Counted from the first letter of the stretch, positions 28,767 through 37,749 are shown. The stretch: DNA of 53,989 nucleotides from Oscillospiraceae bacterium (GCA_009785335.1 WQWM01000014.1:1-53989), one strand, 5' to 3'. Numbers and translations are program-made. Notes: generated by a model from the sequence alone, not told the origin.

Positions 28767-29411
28767 TTATTGAATTCTTGCATTAGCAAAAGCGATCCTT
28801 GCACTGCCAGCAAAAGATTCTTGTATTTCTACTCTTAATATCAAAACGCCTGTTACATCAATTGAGATTTCATCTGGCGAAGTTGAACCATCTATTTGGA
28901 AATAATCTAATTCTCTCCCATCACCTATAAATCTGATGGTTCCCACCCTTTCACCAGAGCCATCAATACGCCCTATCGTTCCTGTGAGAATGCTATATTG
29001 CCCTCTTAGGTTATGATGCGACCAACCATCTACTCCCCAACTACTTGTATGCCAAACAATTGCATTCGAAAAAGTGTCGCCCTGCATATTTACTGTCATA
29101 GTCATCATTGCACGTTCTTCAAACCAAGGAACTTCCTGCAAAAATGGTTCGCCACGCGGCGAGCGTGTTGTCGTGACCATAGTCGTAGTTGGAAGCGGAG
29201 TATAAACGTCTACTGCGGGAACTTCAGGAATTTCAACGGAAGCCATTCCAGCAGCAAAACCTCTGTCAAATTCCCGAATAAGTTGCTGGTCATTGTCAAT
29301 TGTCACAGTAACTCGTCCAGCGAAGAAGCTTGGTATTATGCCAATCACTGCGGCAACAATAACTGCGATAACATGCGCTTTCTCCCAATTAGTCTTTTTT
29401 CTGTTTGCCAT
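28767..29411 (-). CDS. Membrane-anchored protein with NPCBM-like domain
   Basis: 214 residues. A positively charged start (MANRKKTNWEK) leads into one membrane helix (about residues 12-32, AHVIAVIVAAVIGIIPSFFAG), then a linker and a C-terminal beta-sandwich (about 105-214). That domain has the pattern of NPCBM carbohydrate-binding modules: Y-S-I-L-T-G-T-I-G, an R-F-I-G-D-G-R-E-L strand pair and an I-D-V-T-G-V-x-x-L-R-V-E-I end. It probably sits outside the cell, tethered by the helix. The ligand is unknown. It follows galM by 14 bases and shares its promoter, which may hint at a sugar-related role. AAAGGG precedes the ATG. Confidence 0.72.
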   Translation of the reverse strand: MANRKKTNWEKAHVIAVIVAAVIGIIPSFFAGRVTVTIDNDQQLIREFDRGFAAGMASVEIPEVPAVDVYTPLPTTTMVTTTRSPRGEPFLQEVPWFEERAMMTMTVNMQGDTFSNAIVWHTSSWGVDGWSHHNLRGQYSILTGTIGRIDGSGERVGTIRFIGDGRELDYFQIDGSTSPDEISIDVTGVLILRVEIQESFAGSARIAFANARIQ

Positions 29412-29425
29412 ACATTTTACCCTTT

Positions 29426-30370
29426 CTATGCTACATCAAAACTAAACTTTGTCCAGCTCGTCCACTTCTCCCCTGCCCGCACCACAATGGATGGAAAGTC
29501 TGGCTGGTTGGGTGCGTCTGGCCAAAACTGGGTTTCAAGGCAAAAGCCAGTGAAGGGCTCACACAGGCACTCGCCGGTGTAGAGCTGCACGCCGGGTAAA
29601 TCAGTTTCAACCACCAAGCGGCGGCCGCTGACTGGGTCAAGGGCTTCAACCGCGCCCGGGTTGCAAAAGTTCACGTCGTAAATTTCGCCGATCTCACGCA
29701 GCTGGCGGAAATCAAAGCGCGTGCCCGCCACGGCAGCAAGCTCACCGGTAGGACAAAGCATGTCATTCAGCGGCAAGTAGTGCTCAGCATCAATGCGCAA
29801 CTGCTGACTAAAAATCTGCCCGCTGCCCACACCCGCCAAATTGAAATACGCATGGTTGGTGAGGTTGATCACGGTGTCCGCATCGCTGGTGGCTTCATAT
29901 TCAATGCGCAGTGCACTGCCGTCAAGCGTATAGCGCACCTGCGTGGTCACCGTACCGGGAAAGCCATGCGTGCCTGCCGCACTGGTGTAAGTGAATGTGA
30001 TGGCAGTGTCGTCAACTTGTGCAACATCCCACAGCGCGGTATTGAACTCGCTCGCACCATGCAGCGTAAACTGCCCTTCGGGGCTGGGGGTAAGATTGAA
30101 TTCCTCGCCATTGAGCGTAAACTTTGCACCGTTGATGCGATTGCACACACGGCCGCAAACCTCGCCCCGAGCCGTATTGTTTTCGATGCGGTCTTGCAAA
30201 TCCGCGTGGCCAATGAGCACATTTGCAGGTGTGCCGTGGCGGTCGGGCACCCAAAGCTCATCGATAGCTGCGCCAAAAGACAAAAACTTGGCCTTAAGAC
30301 TACCGTTGTCTAACGTGTAGGCGTAAACGTCGGTGCCGTTGGGGTGTGTGCCATAAAATTCTTTGGTCAT
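29426..30370 (-). CDS. galM: Aldose 1-epimerase
   Basis: 314 residues from ATG 30370, which has AAAAGGAG upstream. It interconverts alpha and beta anomers of galactose/glucose. The catalytic histidine is in NLTNHAYFNLAG and the catalytic glutamate in CLETQFWPDAPNQP. Full length. It is transcribed leftwards with the NPCBM-like gene from a promoter that overlaps the divergent acetyltransferase promoter. Confidence 0.93.
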   Translation of the reverse strand: MTKEFYGTHPNGTDVYAYTLDNGSLKAKFLSFGAAIDELWVPDRHGTPANVLIGHADLQDRIENNTARGEVCGRVCNRINGAKFTLNGEEFNLTPSPEGQFTLHGASEFNTALWDVAQVDDTAITFTYTSAAGTHGFPGTVTTQVRYTLDGSALRIEYEATSDADTVINLTNHAYFNLAGVGSGQIFSQQLRIDAEHYLPLNDMLCPTGELAAVAGTRFDFRQLREIGEIYDVNFCNPGAVEALDPVSGRRLVVETDLPGVQLYTGECLCEPFTGFCLETQFWPDAPNQPDFPSIVVRAGEKWTSWTKFSFDVA

Positions 30371-30396
30371 ATGAAAACTCCTTTTGTGTTTTATCC

Positions 30397-30425
30397 AGTA
30401 TAACATAAAAAAAGAAACTTGACAA
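30397..30425 (-). promoter_or_regulatory. galM promoter
   Basis: Minus strand TTGTCA (30420-30425), 17 bases, TATACT (30397-30402). The -35 overlaps the -35 of the divergent promoter at 30419. Confidence 0.82.
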
Positions 30426-30448
30426 GTCCCTGCTGCAAATGCTATACT
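30419..30448 (+). promoter_or_regulatory. Promoter of the hexapeptide acetyltransferase
   Basis: TTGACA (30419-30424), 18 bases, TATACT (30443-30448), back to back with the galM promoter. Confidence 0.8.
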
Positions 30449-30474
30449 AAATGCAGCAGAGGGGGGATATTATC

Positions 30475-31311
30475 ATGAAAAGTAAAATTGAGCAGGTATT
30501 GGAGAGGTGTTTAAATCATCGCGATATCATCATCTGGGGAACCCCAACGCGCTTATTATCACGCACGCTGAAAGCTTATAAAACAGCTGTTGCTGACGAT
30601 GTGAATCCGGAGAAACATTTTGTAATCACGGTGACGGAAGATGATTTAATCGATTTTAAACAAGACGAACAAAGCCGCGCGTTCAGCTATGTTAAAGACT
30701 ACTTCTCTTTCAGCGATTATGGGCGAAGCTTGCCATTCGAATGGGATTGCTATGCCGCGAAAATTGGGAGACAAACATATTTTGGCGAAAAAATATTGTG
30801 GTCTTGCGGGTTTGGTTACATCAAAAGCATCGGTCGCTACACATCAATCAATAATTCGGCAGCAGTTTATGGCGATCATCAAATGGATATGTGTTTTGTG
30901 AGCGATCAACTGCAATCATGTTTTTCTGAAGAAAACAAGGCTTTATATCAAGAAAAAATCTCGTCAAATCCGAAAAATCCTTATGGCAAACACAATGACG
31001 GCATCATCATTGGAAATGATGTTTGGATTGGTGCAAACGCGTTCATCAATGCATCAAAAGTTGTGAGCATTGGCGATGGCGCGATCATCGGCTCAGGCGC
31101 CGTGGTGCTTGAAGATGTACCGCCCTATGCCATCGTCGTTGGCGCTCCCGCGAACATAAAACGCTATCGTTATTCGCCAGAAATCATAGAATGCCTCTTG
31201 CGCGTGAAATGGTGGGATTGGAGCATAGAAGAAATCAACGCAAACGCTGATGCATTGATGTCGCCAGATATATTTATAAAAAAATTTGCTCATCATCATA
31301 AAAAGTCTTGA
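30475..31311 (+). CDS. Left-handed beta-helix (hexapeptide) acetyltransferase
   Basis: 278 residues from ATG 30475, preceded by AGGGGGG. An N-terminal part of about 80 residues ([15 protein letters not shown], possibly a nucleotide-binding-like fold) is followed by a hexapeptide-repeat domain with [34 protein letters not shown] and [11 protein letters not shown]. His135 in YGDHQMD matches the catalytic histidine position of the CatB/Vat xenobiotic acetyltransferase group. Members acetylate antibiotics, sugars or surface polysaccharides; the substrate here cannot be told. Monocistronic. The tRNA-Leu promoter overlaps its stop codon. Confidence 0.85.
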   Translation: MKSKIEQVLERCLNHRDIIIWGTPTRLLSRTLKAYKTAVADDVNPEKHFVITVTEDDLIDFKQDEQSRAFSYVKDYFSFSDYGRSLPFEWDCYAAKIGRQTYFGEKILWSCGFGYIKSIGRYTSINNSAAVYGDHQMDMCFVSDQLQSCFSEENKALYQEKISSNPKNPYGKHNDGIIIGNDVWIGANAFINASKVVSIGDGAIIGSGAVVLEDVPPYAIVVGAPANIKRYRYSPEIIECLLRVKWWDWSIEEINANADALMSPDIFIKKFAHHHKKS

Positions 31312-31336
31312 CAAGCCCCCCGCAATGTGATACAAT
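31308..31336 (+). promoter_or_regulatory. tRNA-Leu promoter
   Basis: TTGACA (31308-31313), 17 bases, TACAAT (31331-31336). The -35 overlaps the TGA of the acetyltransferase gene. Confidence 0.85.
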
Positions 31337-31346
31337 AGTTGTTGTT

Positions 31347-31433
31347 GCGGATATGGCGGAACTGGCAGACGCGCTAGATTCAGGTTCTAGTCGGGGCAAC
31401 TCGGTGGAGGTTCAAGTCCTCTTATCCGCACCA
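31347..31433 (+). tRNA. tRNA-Leu (anticodon CAG)
   Basis: 87 bases with encoded CCA. Acceptor GCGGATA / TATCCGC, anticodon stem CTAGA / TCTAG with loop TTCAGGT (anticodon CAG), a long variable arm as expected of a class II tRNA, and a GTTCAAGTC T-loop. Confidence 0.96.
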
Positions 31434-31434
31434 G

Positions 31435-31466
31435 CACGCTTTCACATTTGTGGGAGCGTGTTTTTT
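31435..31466 (+). terminator. tRNA-Leu terminator
   Basis: Twelve potential base pairs (CACGCTTTCACA with TGTGGGAGCGTG, two G-T) and six T residues, one base after the tRNA. Confidence 0.9.
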
Positions 31467-31486
31467 ATTCTCCCCAAAAGCAGTGC

Positions 31487-31515
31487 TTGACATCATCACT
31501 CATAAAAGGTATAAT
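31487..31515 (+). promoter_or_regulatory. Promoter of the membrane metallophosphatase
   Basis: TTGACA (31487-31492), 17 bases, TATAAT (31510-31515). Confidence 0.88.
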
Positions 31516-31544
31516 ATAAACATTACATAAAAAAGGAGATATTT

Positions 31545-33149
31545 ATGAGCTTTTTCAAGCGAATTGGCGCAGCGTTTAACAGCAGAGCGGGATCCTTTGT
31601 GTTCTATGCCTTGGCGGTGGCAGCGTTTTTTCTGCTGCGCAGTGCTAGCTGGGCATTCGGCTGGATTCCAAACTATTACCCACTGGGCGAGGCCTTCGTA
31701 CCCACAGTTTTTGTGCTGATTATACTGTGCGGCCTAACATCGCTGGTATATCTGGTTATGCCGCAGCGCATCAGAGAAATTAAAGCACTGGGCATTGCGC
31801 ATGTTGTATCCTGTGTGCTTGCAGGCGCATTGTTTGTATGGACTGTCTTTCTGGCTTTTGCCCTTGACCATGGCCTTTCAGGTCTCGTGCGCAACTGGCC
31901 AAACGTAATCCCCTTCCTGGCTTATTTTGCCTTGCTGGCGAGCATCCCCTTTGTGCTTTTGTTCTTCATTAACATGAAGAAACGCACGCAGGTCATTATC
32001 TCTATCGTGGTTGCAATGGCAGTGGCAATTGGTCTTGCCGTGCCATATATTACGCGCGCGGCTGCATCCTTTGATTTCAGCAGCTACCCGCTGGTGCTCG
32101 ACATCGGCGATGGATATTACAGTGTTGTTTTTGCAACCAACAGCAACAGTGTGGGCTATTTGATCATTGGTGGGGAAGTTTTGCCCAACGATCATGCAGG
32201 ACGCATGCATGTGGGACGCGTGCATAATTTCCAAGTTCCGCGCGATGCACTGGATGGCAGCAGCTATCAGGTGCGTGCCCGCGAAGTGCCGGCACTTTCC
32301 AGCTCATACACCAACTTTGGAGCAACCATTGAAAGTCCCGTGTTTACCTTTAGAGGCAGCGATCATGATGAACTCAACATTGCTGTGGCCAGCGACTGGC
32401 ATAACCAGCCCGAAAAACTCGTGCAAGCCATGGCGCACATGCCGCCGCCGGATTTATTCGTCATGCTAGGCGACTACTCCAGCGGTTATCACAGCGAAAA
32501 TGATTTCATTTACAACATCATCTGGGCAGGTGCACAGGTCACCGGCAGCGAAGTGCCAGCAATCTTCGTGCGCGGCAACCATGAGATGAGCGGTGTGTAC
32601 GCTGCACAAATTTTCCCGCAGCTGGGGCTGCGCAGTTTTTACTACCAAGTGCAGCGCGGCAATTTCCTATTCACTGTGACTGACTCGGCCGACGACTGGC
32701 CCATTAACCGCACGAACACAGCCGAGTTTGAAGCCGGTACCATCGCTAGCACAAGCCCAGACTATCTGGACCAACAGCTCGCTTGGCTTGCGGACTTGGA
32801 AGTGCCCGACGAAACCCTGTTGCACTTTTCTTTGGTGCACATTCCTAACTTCGACCAAGAACGCGAACAAACACAGCAGCAATTTTTTGAGCAACTGCAA
32901 CGTTTAGGTGTTGATATGCAGTTTTCCGCTCACTGGCACGGTCTGGCCTCAAGATTTTTCGAGCCTTATGAAGAACACTCACGCTTCATTGTGCCCTTGC
33001 CGTTGTTCTTTGCTGGCGGTCCAACAGATGGCTACGGCGGCGAAGTAATGGCATCAATGGTGCAAGCAAACGCAGATGGAACGGTTCACCTGTTGGGTTA
33101 TGATAGCACAGGCAGGCAATTGCAAGACAAAACCATTGCTCTGCGCTAG
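31545..33149 (+). CDS. Membrane protein with extracytoplasmic calcineurin-like metallophosphatase domain
   Basis: 534 residues. Five predicted membrane helices lie at about 17-35, 50-71, 85-108, 120-142 and 148-168, followed by a beta-rich segment (about 180-270) and a metallophosphoesterase domain. Metal-site motifs in order are SDWHN (about 282, D-W-H in place of D-x-H), LGDYSSG (about 308), RGNHEM (about 343), a His near 431 and AHWHG (about 462). The topology suggests the phosphatase faces outside if the odd number of helices is right. The substrate is unknown; relatives act on phosphate esters, including wall or lipid precursors. AAAGGAG precedes the ATG. Monocistronic, with its own promoter and terminator. 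Confidence 0.82.
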   Translation: MSFFKRIGAAFNSRAGSFVFYALAVAAFFLLRSASWAFGWIPNYYPLGEAFVPTVFVLIILCGLTSLVYLVMPQRIREIKALGIAHVVSCVLAGALFVWTVFLAFALDHGLSGLVRNWPNVIPFLAYFALLASIPFVLLFFINMKKRTQVIISIVVAMAVAIGLAVPYITRAAASFDFSSYPLVLDIGDGYYSVVFATNSNSVGYLIIGGEVLPNDHAGRMHVGRVHNFQVPRDALDGSSYQVRAREVPALSSSYTNFGATIESPVFTFRGSDHDELNIAVASDWHNQPEKLVQAMAHMPPPDLFVMLGDYSSGYHSENDFIYNIIWAGAQVTGSEVPAIFVRGNHEMSGVYAAQIFPQLGLRSFYYQVQRGNFLFTVTDSADDWPINRTNTAEFEAGTIASTSPDYLDQQLAWLADLEVPDETLLHFSLVHIPNFDQEREQTQQQFFEQLQRLGVDMQFSAHWHGLASRFFEPYEEHSRFIVPLPLFFAGGPTDGYGGEVMASMVQANADGTVHLLGYDSTGRQLQDKTIALR

Positions 33150-33163
33150 AGATTATCCGTTAA

Positions 33164-33196
33164 ATCACGCACTCACTTTTGGGTGCGTGATTTTTT
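33164..33196 (+). terminator. Terminator of the metallophosphatase gene
   Basis: ATCACGCAC / GTGCGTGAT stem followed by a T run. Confidence 0.88.
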
Positions 33197-33215
33197 CATC
33201 TGCAAATCTGCAACC

Positions 33216-33251
33216 ATAAAAAACGCACCCCGAGTTCTTCAGGGTGCGTTT
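33216..33251 (-). terminator. Terminator of the large B-repeat gene
   Basis: AAACGCACCC / GGGTGCGTTT (33221-33230 and 33242-33251), followed on the minus strand by a T run. It lies downstream of the anchor-like codons at 33272-33346, so these are on the transcript. Confidence 0.85.
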
Positions 33252-33271
33252 GATATTAGGAGAGCTAAGGA

Positions 33272-33346
33272 TTAGAATCCGTTGCGCAGAGCAAAGAATC
33301 CTGTGAATACAGCAATCAATACGGTGAAGATGGTGATTACCCACAT
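33272..33346 (-). CDS. Membrane-anchor-like tail codons, in frame behind a TAG stop
   Basis: A 24-codon frame beginning ATG 33346 and ending TAA at 33272-33274. It encodes one hydrophobic helix (WVITIFTVLIAVFTGFFA) followed by Leu-Arg-Asn-Gly-Phe, exactly like a C-terminal membrane anchor. It is in frame with the large B-repeat gene, separated from it only by TAG and CTG. No ribosome site is apparent. It could be a readthrough extension, a tail cut off by a nonsense mutation, or a tiny membrane peptide. Confidence 0.5.
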   Translation of the reverse strand: MWVITIFTVLIAVFTGFFALRNGF

Positions 33347-33349
33347 CAG

Positions 33350-36300
33350 CTAGTGTGTGTTGCAGGACGTGGTGTCGCCACCGCCCCCACTTGGGATGGG
33401 CTCAAATGTTGCCGTTACAGTCACTGCGTTGTTAGGCATCACGAACGTGAGAGTTGTCTCGCTTAGATCAACGCCATCAAGGTTCACGCCTACAACATTC
33501 CAGCCCGCAAAGCGATAGCCTGTCGGTGCTCCTGCTGCAACAATCGTCACTGTGTCACCCGCTTGGAACGTATCGCTGCCAGGGCCGTTGGTCACAGTCA
33601 CTGTGTAGCCTGGCGGTGGGGTGATGATGACTTCATCGAAGTTAGCCGTCGCAGTCACTGCGTTGGCAGGCATGGTGAATGTGAGCGAGGTTGCACTTGT
33701 GTCCGCAATGGTCACGCCTGCAACGGTCCAGCCTGCAAATTCATAGCCTTCTGCGGGCTCATTCGCAGTCACGGTCACACTATTTCCTGCGAGGAAGGTG
33801 CCGCCGCCTGTGCCGTTGACAACAGTAACCGTAAAGAACTCAAGCTGTCCGCCTTCTTCAACAAAGTGTGCTTGCGCAGTCACGTTGTTGGCCGGCATCA
33901 CAAACGTGAGCGTAGCCGCGGTTAGGTCAAGGCCCTCCGTGTCCAAACCTGCGATGGTCCAGCCTGCGAATTCATAGCCAGCTGCGGGTTCATTCGCAGC
34001 CAAATTCACGATTGCGCCAGCAAGGAAGTTGCCGCCGCCTGTGCCGCCATTAACGGTGACCGCAAAGAGTTCGGGCTGTGGACCTTCGGGAGTAAAGTTG
34101 GCCGTCACAGTCACGTTGTTGGCGGGCATCACAAACGTGGTGGTGGCTTCGCTTGCGTTGGTGAAGGCAACTGCACCGGTCCAGCCTGCAAATCCATCAT
34201 AGCCAACCGGGGGAGCACCTGCGGTGATGGTCACCGTTTCGCCCGCAAAGAACGGGCCTGCGGGGGTGCTGGAGCCATTCACAACAGTAACCGTAAATTG
34301 CGGATTCGGCGCAAAGTTAGCCGTCACAGCCAAGTCATTGGCGGGCATCACGATTGTGGTGATTTCCGCAGTTGCATCTTCAAAGGCAACATCGCCAGTC
34401 CATCCTGTGAAGTGGTGGTTTGCCGGGGGAGCGCCTGCGGTGATGGTCACGGTTGCGCCAGCGAAATGCGGGCCAGCAGGGGCGCCGGTGCCATCAACTA
34501 CTGTGAGAGCAAATTGCTCGTCTGGAGCATAGGTTGCAGTCACAGTCACAGCGTTGCCAAGCATCACAAATGTGGTTTCAGCAAACGCGGCGTTAGCAAA
34601 AGTCACGCCATCTGCAGAGACCCAGCCGGTGAAATAGTGGTTTGCAGGTACTTGCACTTCAATGGCTACCGTGACACCTTCCATGAACATGCCGCCGCCT
34701 GTGCCATTCACCACAGTTACTTCAAAGCTTGGGATAGGCTCAAACGTGGCTTCAACAGTCACGTCAGCATCCGTGATCGTTACAAAGGTGCTATCGCTAA
34801 ATACATCGTCTATTGCGGCAACATCGCCAGTCCAAGCTGCAAAACGCATGCCTTCAGGCGGAGCAGCTGCTACGATAGGAACGTTACCTGCAGGATGCTC
34901 ACCGCTACCGCTGCCGTTAACCACGGTGAGTGTGAAGAGTTCGGTATCTTCAAACACAGCAGTAAGCGTAACGTTTGCAGCAGGCATATCAAAGGTCACA
35001 GTATTCAATGTGTCATCAGCCAGCACGACGCCTACAGCTACCCAGTGCAAGAACGAATAACCTCCTGCATTTACAGCAGGTGCAGTCGCTGTCACCGAAG
35101 TACCCTCGAAGAATGGGCTGCCAGCGGTGCCGGTGGTACCGTATCCGAAAACCTCAAAAGTGAAGCGATCATCGTCCTCAAACACGGCCGTCACTGTGGC
35201 TGCTGCTGCGCCCATGGTGAACGTGGTTTCCGCGAGAGTTCTGTCCGCCAAAATGCTATAATCGCCATCCCAGCGCACAAAATGCTGGTTCGCCGGGGGA
35301 GCATTAGCGGTAACGGTTCCCGTTGCGCCAGCAAAGTGCGGGCCAACGGGGTCAGCGGTGCCGCCGTTGACGGTGAGGGCAAATTGATCATTTAGTGCAA
35401 AGTTAGCCGTCACGGTCACTGCGTTGGCAGGCATGGTGAACGTGGTTGTCTCCGCGTTTGCATTGTTAAAGGTCACACCAGTGCCGGTTGTCAATGTCCA
35501 GCCAGAAAAATGGTGATTGACTGAAGGGGCTGTGCCTGCAACGATGGTCACAGTTTCGCCAGCTTCAAAGTCGTAGCTGCTAGCACTATTCACAGTGCCG
35601 TTTGCCACTGTCACGGTGAAGGTCGAGGCTGCCACTTCCCAGCGATCGCCTTCAGCAATTTCGCCAATATCCAACTCTTCATTATTGGCAGGGGCCAAGT
35701 CTAGATCAGTTTCGTTCAACAGCGGGTTGCCCAGCCAGTTGGCAAGGGTTACCAAGCGGTTGTTAAAGTCTGTGTTATCATTTGTATAGAATTGATCAGG
35801 ATGACGTGCTTGCAGCACTTCTGCACGCACGGTGCTCATGTCGGTGCCGATAAGGTCAAAATCAAAGCCAGGGGTCAAACGGTTGCCCAGCATAAGGCCT
35901 TGAATGTGACCGGCAGGGCTTTCCCATGTTTCTACTTCAACGAGGTGTGCATGTTCAAATGAAACCGGTACGTTTGTTGTGCCCTCTGTAACGGGAATTT
36001 GAGCACCATGGCTGGCGAACACCTGTCCCGCCGGCAAGATATATTGACCTGTTGCATGCGTGTAGTCGCCCAGACGTATCACGTTGCCCTGAGCTGTGCC
36101 GCCAGGCCTGCTATTCAACACTTGTCGATTATGCGTGTTGCCGCTAATCACTGCTGTGTGTGCTCCTTGGGCCTGGCCAACAATGGCAGAAAAGCGCATG
36201 CCGGGCACTTGGCCAAGGTTAGTAAAGCGGCTACTGTCTACATGCATGTAACCCACATGGCGCTCCGCCGTGTGCGTTGCCCAACGTCCGGTTGCACCGT

Positions 36301-37435
36301 AGAGATTTCGGAGCTGCGTTTCAGTCATGCTTGTGCCAAAGCGACGATCATTACGAAAACCGGAATAGATAATGTCTCTATCCAACCATGCGACAGGGTT
36401 AGTGGGGCGACTGCGCATGATGAAATTTCCGCTCGATGTCGCACAAGTGTTTATTTCTGGCCCATACGTTTGACCGTGTTCGTGTCTGGTTACATTAAAG
36501 GCGCGCGTAGCATGATTGTGACGACCAATCTGGCCACCAAACAGATCGTTAACTGATCTTTGCATGACAGCAGGGTCTGCGCTTAACACGGCATTGGAAA
36601 GATTAACTTGCGGATCCAATGTCCACGAGTTGATTCTGTAGTTATTATTTGTGCTTGCTTGACCGCCCGCTGGAGCAGCCAGTTCAAAGTGTTGTAGGCC
36701 GGCCATGTACATGTGTGCGCCGGAAATGTTCTCCATCAAACCCCAGCCATTGAGTGCATTGCCAGTGCCATGAACGCAGTGCTGCACCCATAAAGCCGCA
36801 CCAGTTATTCTGCTGTTGGGAGCATAGGCGATCGAAAACGCACGCGAAGTAAATGTTCTGCCCGCAATCACATCAGGCAGTTCAAACGTTGCCACCCATT
36901 CAATAACAGCGGCTGTGTTTGCAGCCAAGGCCGTGGGCAGGTGAACATTGCTTGCCAAGCTGTGGGTGAAGCTATCGCCGTCGTCATCGGCCATTGTGCC
37001 AAAGGCGGTCACAGCAGCGTCGGTTGTGCCAAGCTGTGTGGCTGTGATGACCAGATTCGTGGCACCTGCAGCACTAAAAGCAACTTCGCCGGTGGTTTGT
37101 GTGCCCACCGTGTTGGTGATGTTGCTGTATGCCACAATACGGGTTTGTGGCACCAGTGTCACAGGTTGCGAGTATTCCGGATTGTACTCGTTTTCGCCCG
37201 AAACCCCTTGGTCAAGCCAAATGGTTTCTGGCACGGTGAATGTCACCAGCGGCGGCAATTCATCAATCAAGCCGCCCTCAGCCAAGGGACTGGGTGCTGT
37301 GAACGTCGGCAGCGTTAGCGTGGCTGGTGCAAATGCCACGGATTGCGCCGAAGACGCCATTAAGCCCGCAGAGATCAGCCCCAGCAGCATCACTGCTACC
37401 ACGGCTAGGCTAAGTAGTCGTTTGTGGTTCTTCAT
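33350..37435 (-). CDS. Large secreted surface protein with ten B-repeats
   Basis: 1361 residues. A signal peptide (MKNHKRLLSLAVVAVMLLGL..., cleavage near 30) is followed by about 570 residues of unrecognised, Asn/His-rich N-terminal region and then ten tandem B-repeats of about 70-80 residues (from about 605 to 1350). Each repeat runs from F-T-V-T-V-x-N-G through a Gly/aromatic-Trp core (FAGW) to F-x-M-P-A-N-x-V-T-V-T-A-N-F. It ends in a glycine linker (SGGGGD) and Cys. This repeat class occurs in adhesin-like surface proteins. AAGGAGG lies nine bases before the ATG and a consensus promoter is at 37477-37505. The stop is TAG, and a membrane-anchor-like helix continues in frame after it. Confidence 0.85.
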   Translation of the reverse strand: MKNHKRLLSLAVVAVMLLGLISAGLMASSAQSVAFAPATLTLPTFTAPSPLAEGGLIDELPPLVTFTVPETIWLDQGVSGENEYNPEYSQPVTLVPQTRIVAYSNITNTVGTQTTGEVAFSAAGATNLVITATQLGTTDAAVTAFGTMADDDGDSFTHSLASNVHLPTALAANTAAVIEWVATFELPDVIAGRTFTSRAFSIAYAPNSRITGAALWVQHCVHGTGNALNGWGLMENISGAHMYMAGLQHFELAAPAGGQASTNNNYRINSWTLDPQVNLSNAVLSADPAVMQRSVNDLFGGQIGRHNHATRAFNVTRHEHGQTYGPEINTCATSSGNFIMRSRPTNPVAWLDRDIIYSGFRNDRRFGTSMTETQLRNLYGATGRWATHTAERHVGYMHVDSSRFTNLGQVPGMRFSAIVGQAQGAHTAVISGNTHNRQVLNSRPGGTAQGNVIRLGDYTHATGQYILPAGQVFASHGAQIPVTEGTTNVPVSFEHAHLVEVETWESPAGHIQGLMLGNRLTPGFDFDLIGTDMSTVRAEVLQARHPDQFYTNDNTDFNNRLVTLANWLGNPLLNETDLDLAPANNEELDIGEIAEGDRWEVAASTFTVTVANGTVNSASSYDFEAGETVTIVAGTAPSVNHHFSGWTLTTGTGVTFNNANAETTTFTMPANAVTVTANFALNDQFALTVNGGTADPVGPHFAGATGTVTANAPPANQHFVRWDGDYSILADRTLAETTFTMGAAAATVTAVFEDDDRFTFEVFGYGTTGTAGSPFFEGTSVTATAPAVNAGGYSFLHWVAVGVVLADDTLNTVTFDMPAANVTLTAVFEDTELFTLTVVNGSGSGEHPAGNVPIVAAAPPEGMRFAAWTGDVAAIDDVFSDSTFVTITDADVTVEATFEPIPSFEVTVVNGTGGGMFMEGVTVAIEVQVPANHYFTGWVSADGVTFANAAFAETTFVMLGNAVTVTATYAPDEQFALTVVDGTGAPAGPHFAGATVTITAGAPPANHHFTGWTGDVAFEDATAEITTIVMPANDLAVTANFAPNPQFTVTVVNGSSTPAGPFFAGETVTITAGAPPVGYDGFAGWTGAVAFTNASEATTTFVMPANNVTVTANFTPEGPQPELFAVTVNGGTGGGNFLAGAIVNLAANEPAAGYEFAGWTIAGLDTEGLDLTAATLTFVMPANNVTAQAHFVEEGGQLEFFTVTVVNGTGGGTFLAGNSVTVTANEPAEGYEFAGWTVAGVTIADTSATSLTFTMPANAVTATANFDEVIITPPPGYTVTVTNGPGSDTFQAGDTVTIVAAGAPTGYRFAGWNVVGVNLDGVDLSETTLTFVMPNNAVTVTATFEPIPSGGGGDTTSCNTH
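33406..35622 (-). repeat. Ten tandem B-repeat modules (protein-level)
   Basis: Units of roughly 210-240 bp encode the pattern TVTVxNGxGxGxxxxGxxVTxxAxxPxxxxFxGW...FxMPxNxVTVTAxF, with substantial divergence between units; the last four nearest the stop are the most alike. Confidence 0.8.
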
Positions 37436-37476
37436 AAAAGATCCTCCTTTTCAATTCGCAACATAGTTTCCCCTTC

Positions 37477-37505
37477 ATTATAGCATCTCCTGTTGCTTTT
37501 GTCAA
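37477..37505 (-). promoter_or_regulatory. Promoter of the large B-repeat gene
   Basis: Minus strand TTGACA (37500-37505), 17 bases, TATAAT (37477-37482). Confidence 0.88.
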
Positions 37506-37568
37506 GTGTTTTGTGCACATGTTTTAAAATATATGCAATTGTGCCAAAAACACCACGCAGATTTTATG

Positions 37569-37599
37569 CAAAACAGCCTTGGCCTATTAAGCCAAAGCT
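37569..37599 (-). terminator. tRNA-Ala terminator
   Basis: AGCTTTGGC / GCCAAGGCT (nine pairs, one G-T) followed by a short T run on the minus strand. Confidence 0.7.
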
Positions 37600-37624
37600 G
37601 CATCGCTATTACATTATATACATG

Positions 37625-37700
<76 letters not shown>

Positions 37701-37712
37701 ACGGCGTTACCT

Positions 37713-37741
37713 ATTATAGCATACTCATTTACGCTTGTCAA
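37713..37741 (-). promoter_or_regulatory. tRNA-Ala promoter
   Basis: Minus strand TTGACA (37736-37741), 17 bases, TATAAT (37713-37718), 12 bases before the tRNA. Confidence 0.87.
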
Positions 37742-37749
37742 GAATTTTC

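Noticed and set aside
33350..33352. Genome-wide recoding of TAG (for example pyrrolysine)
   Set aside because: rpoC, fusA and the HEPN gene end in TAG at their normal lengths, so TAG is an ordinary stop here; any readthrough would be local.
34298..35395. 365-codon plus-strand frame across the B-repeats
   Set aside because: Lies antisense to the repeat array and repeats with it; no promoter or ribosome site.
33406..35622. CRISPR array
   Set aside because: Repeats are about 70-80 codons long, divergent and coding; there are no short direct repeats with unique spacers and no cas genes.
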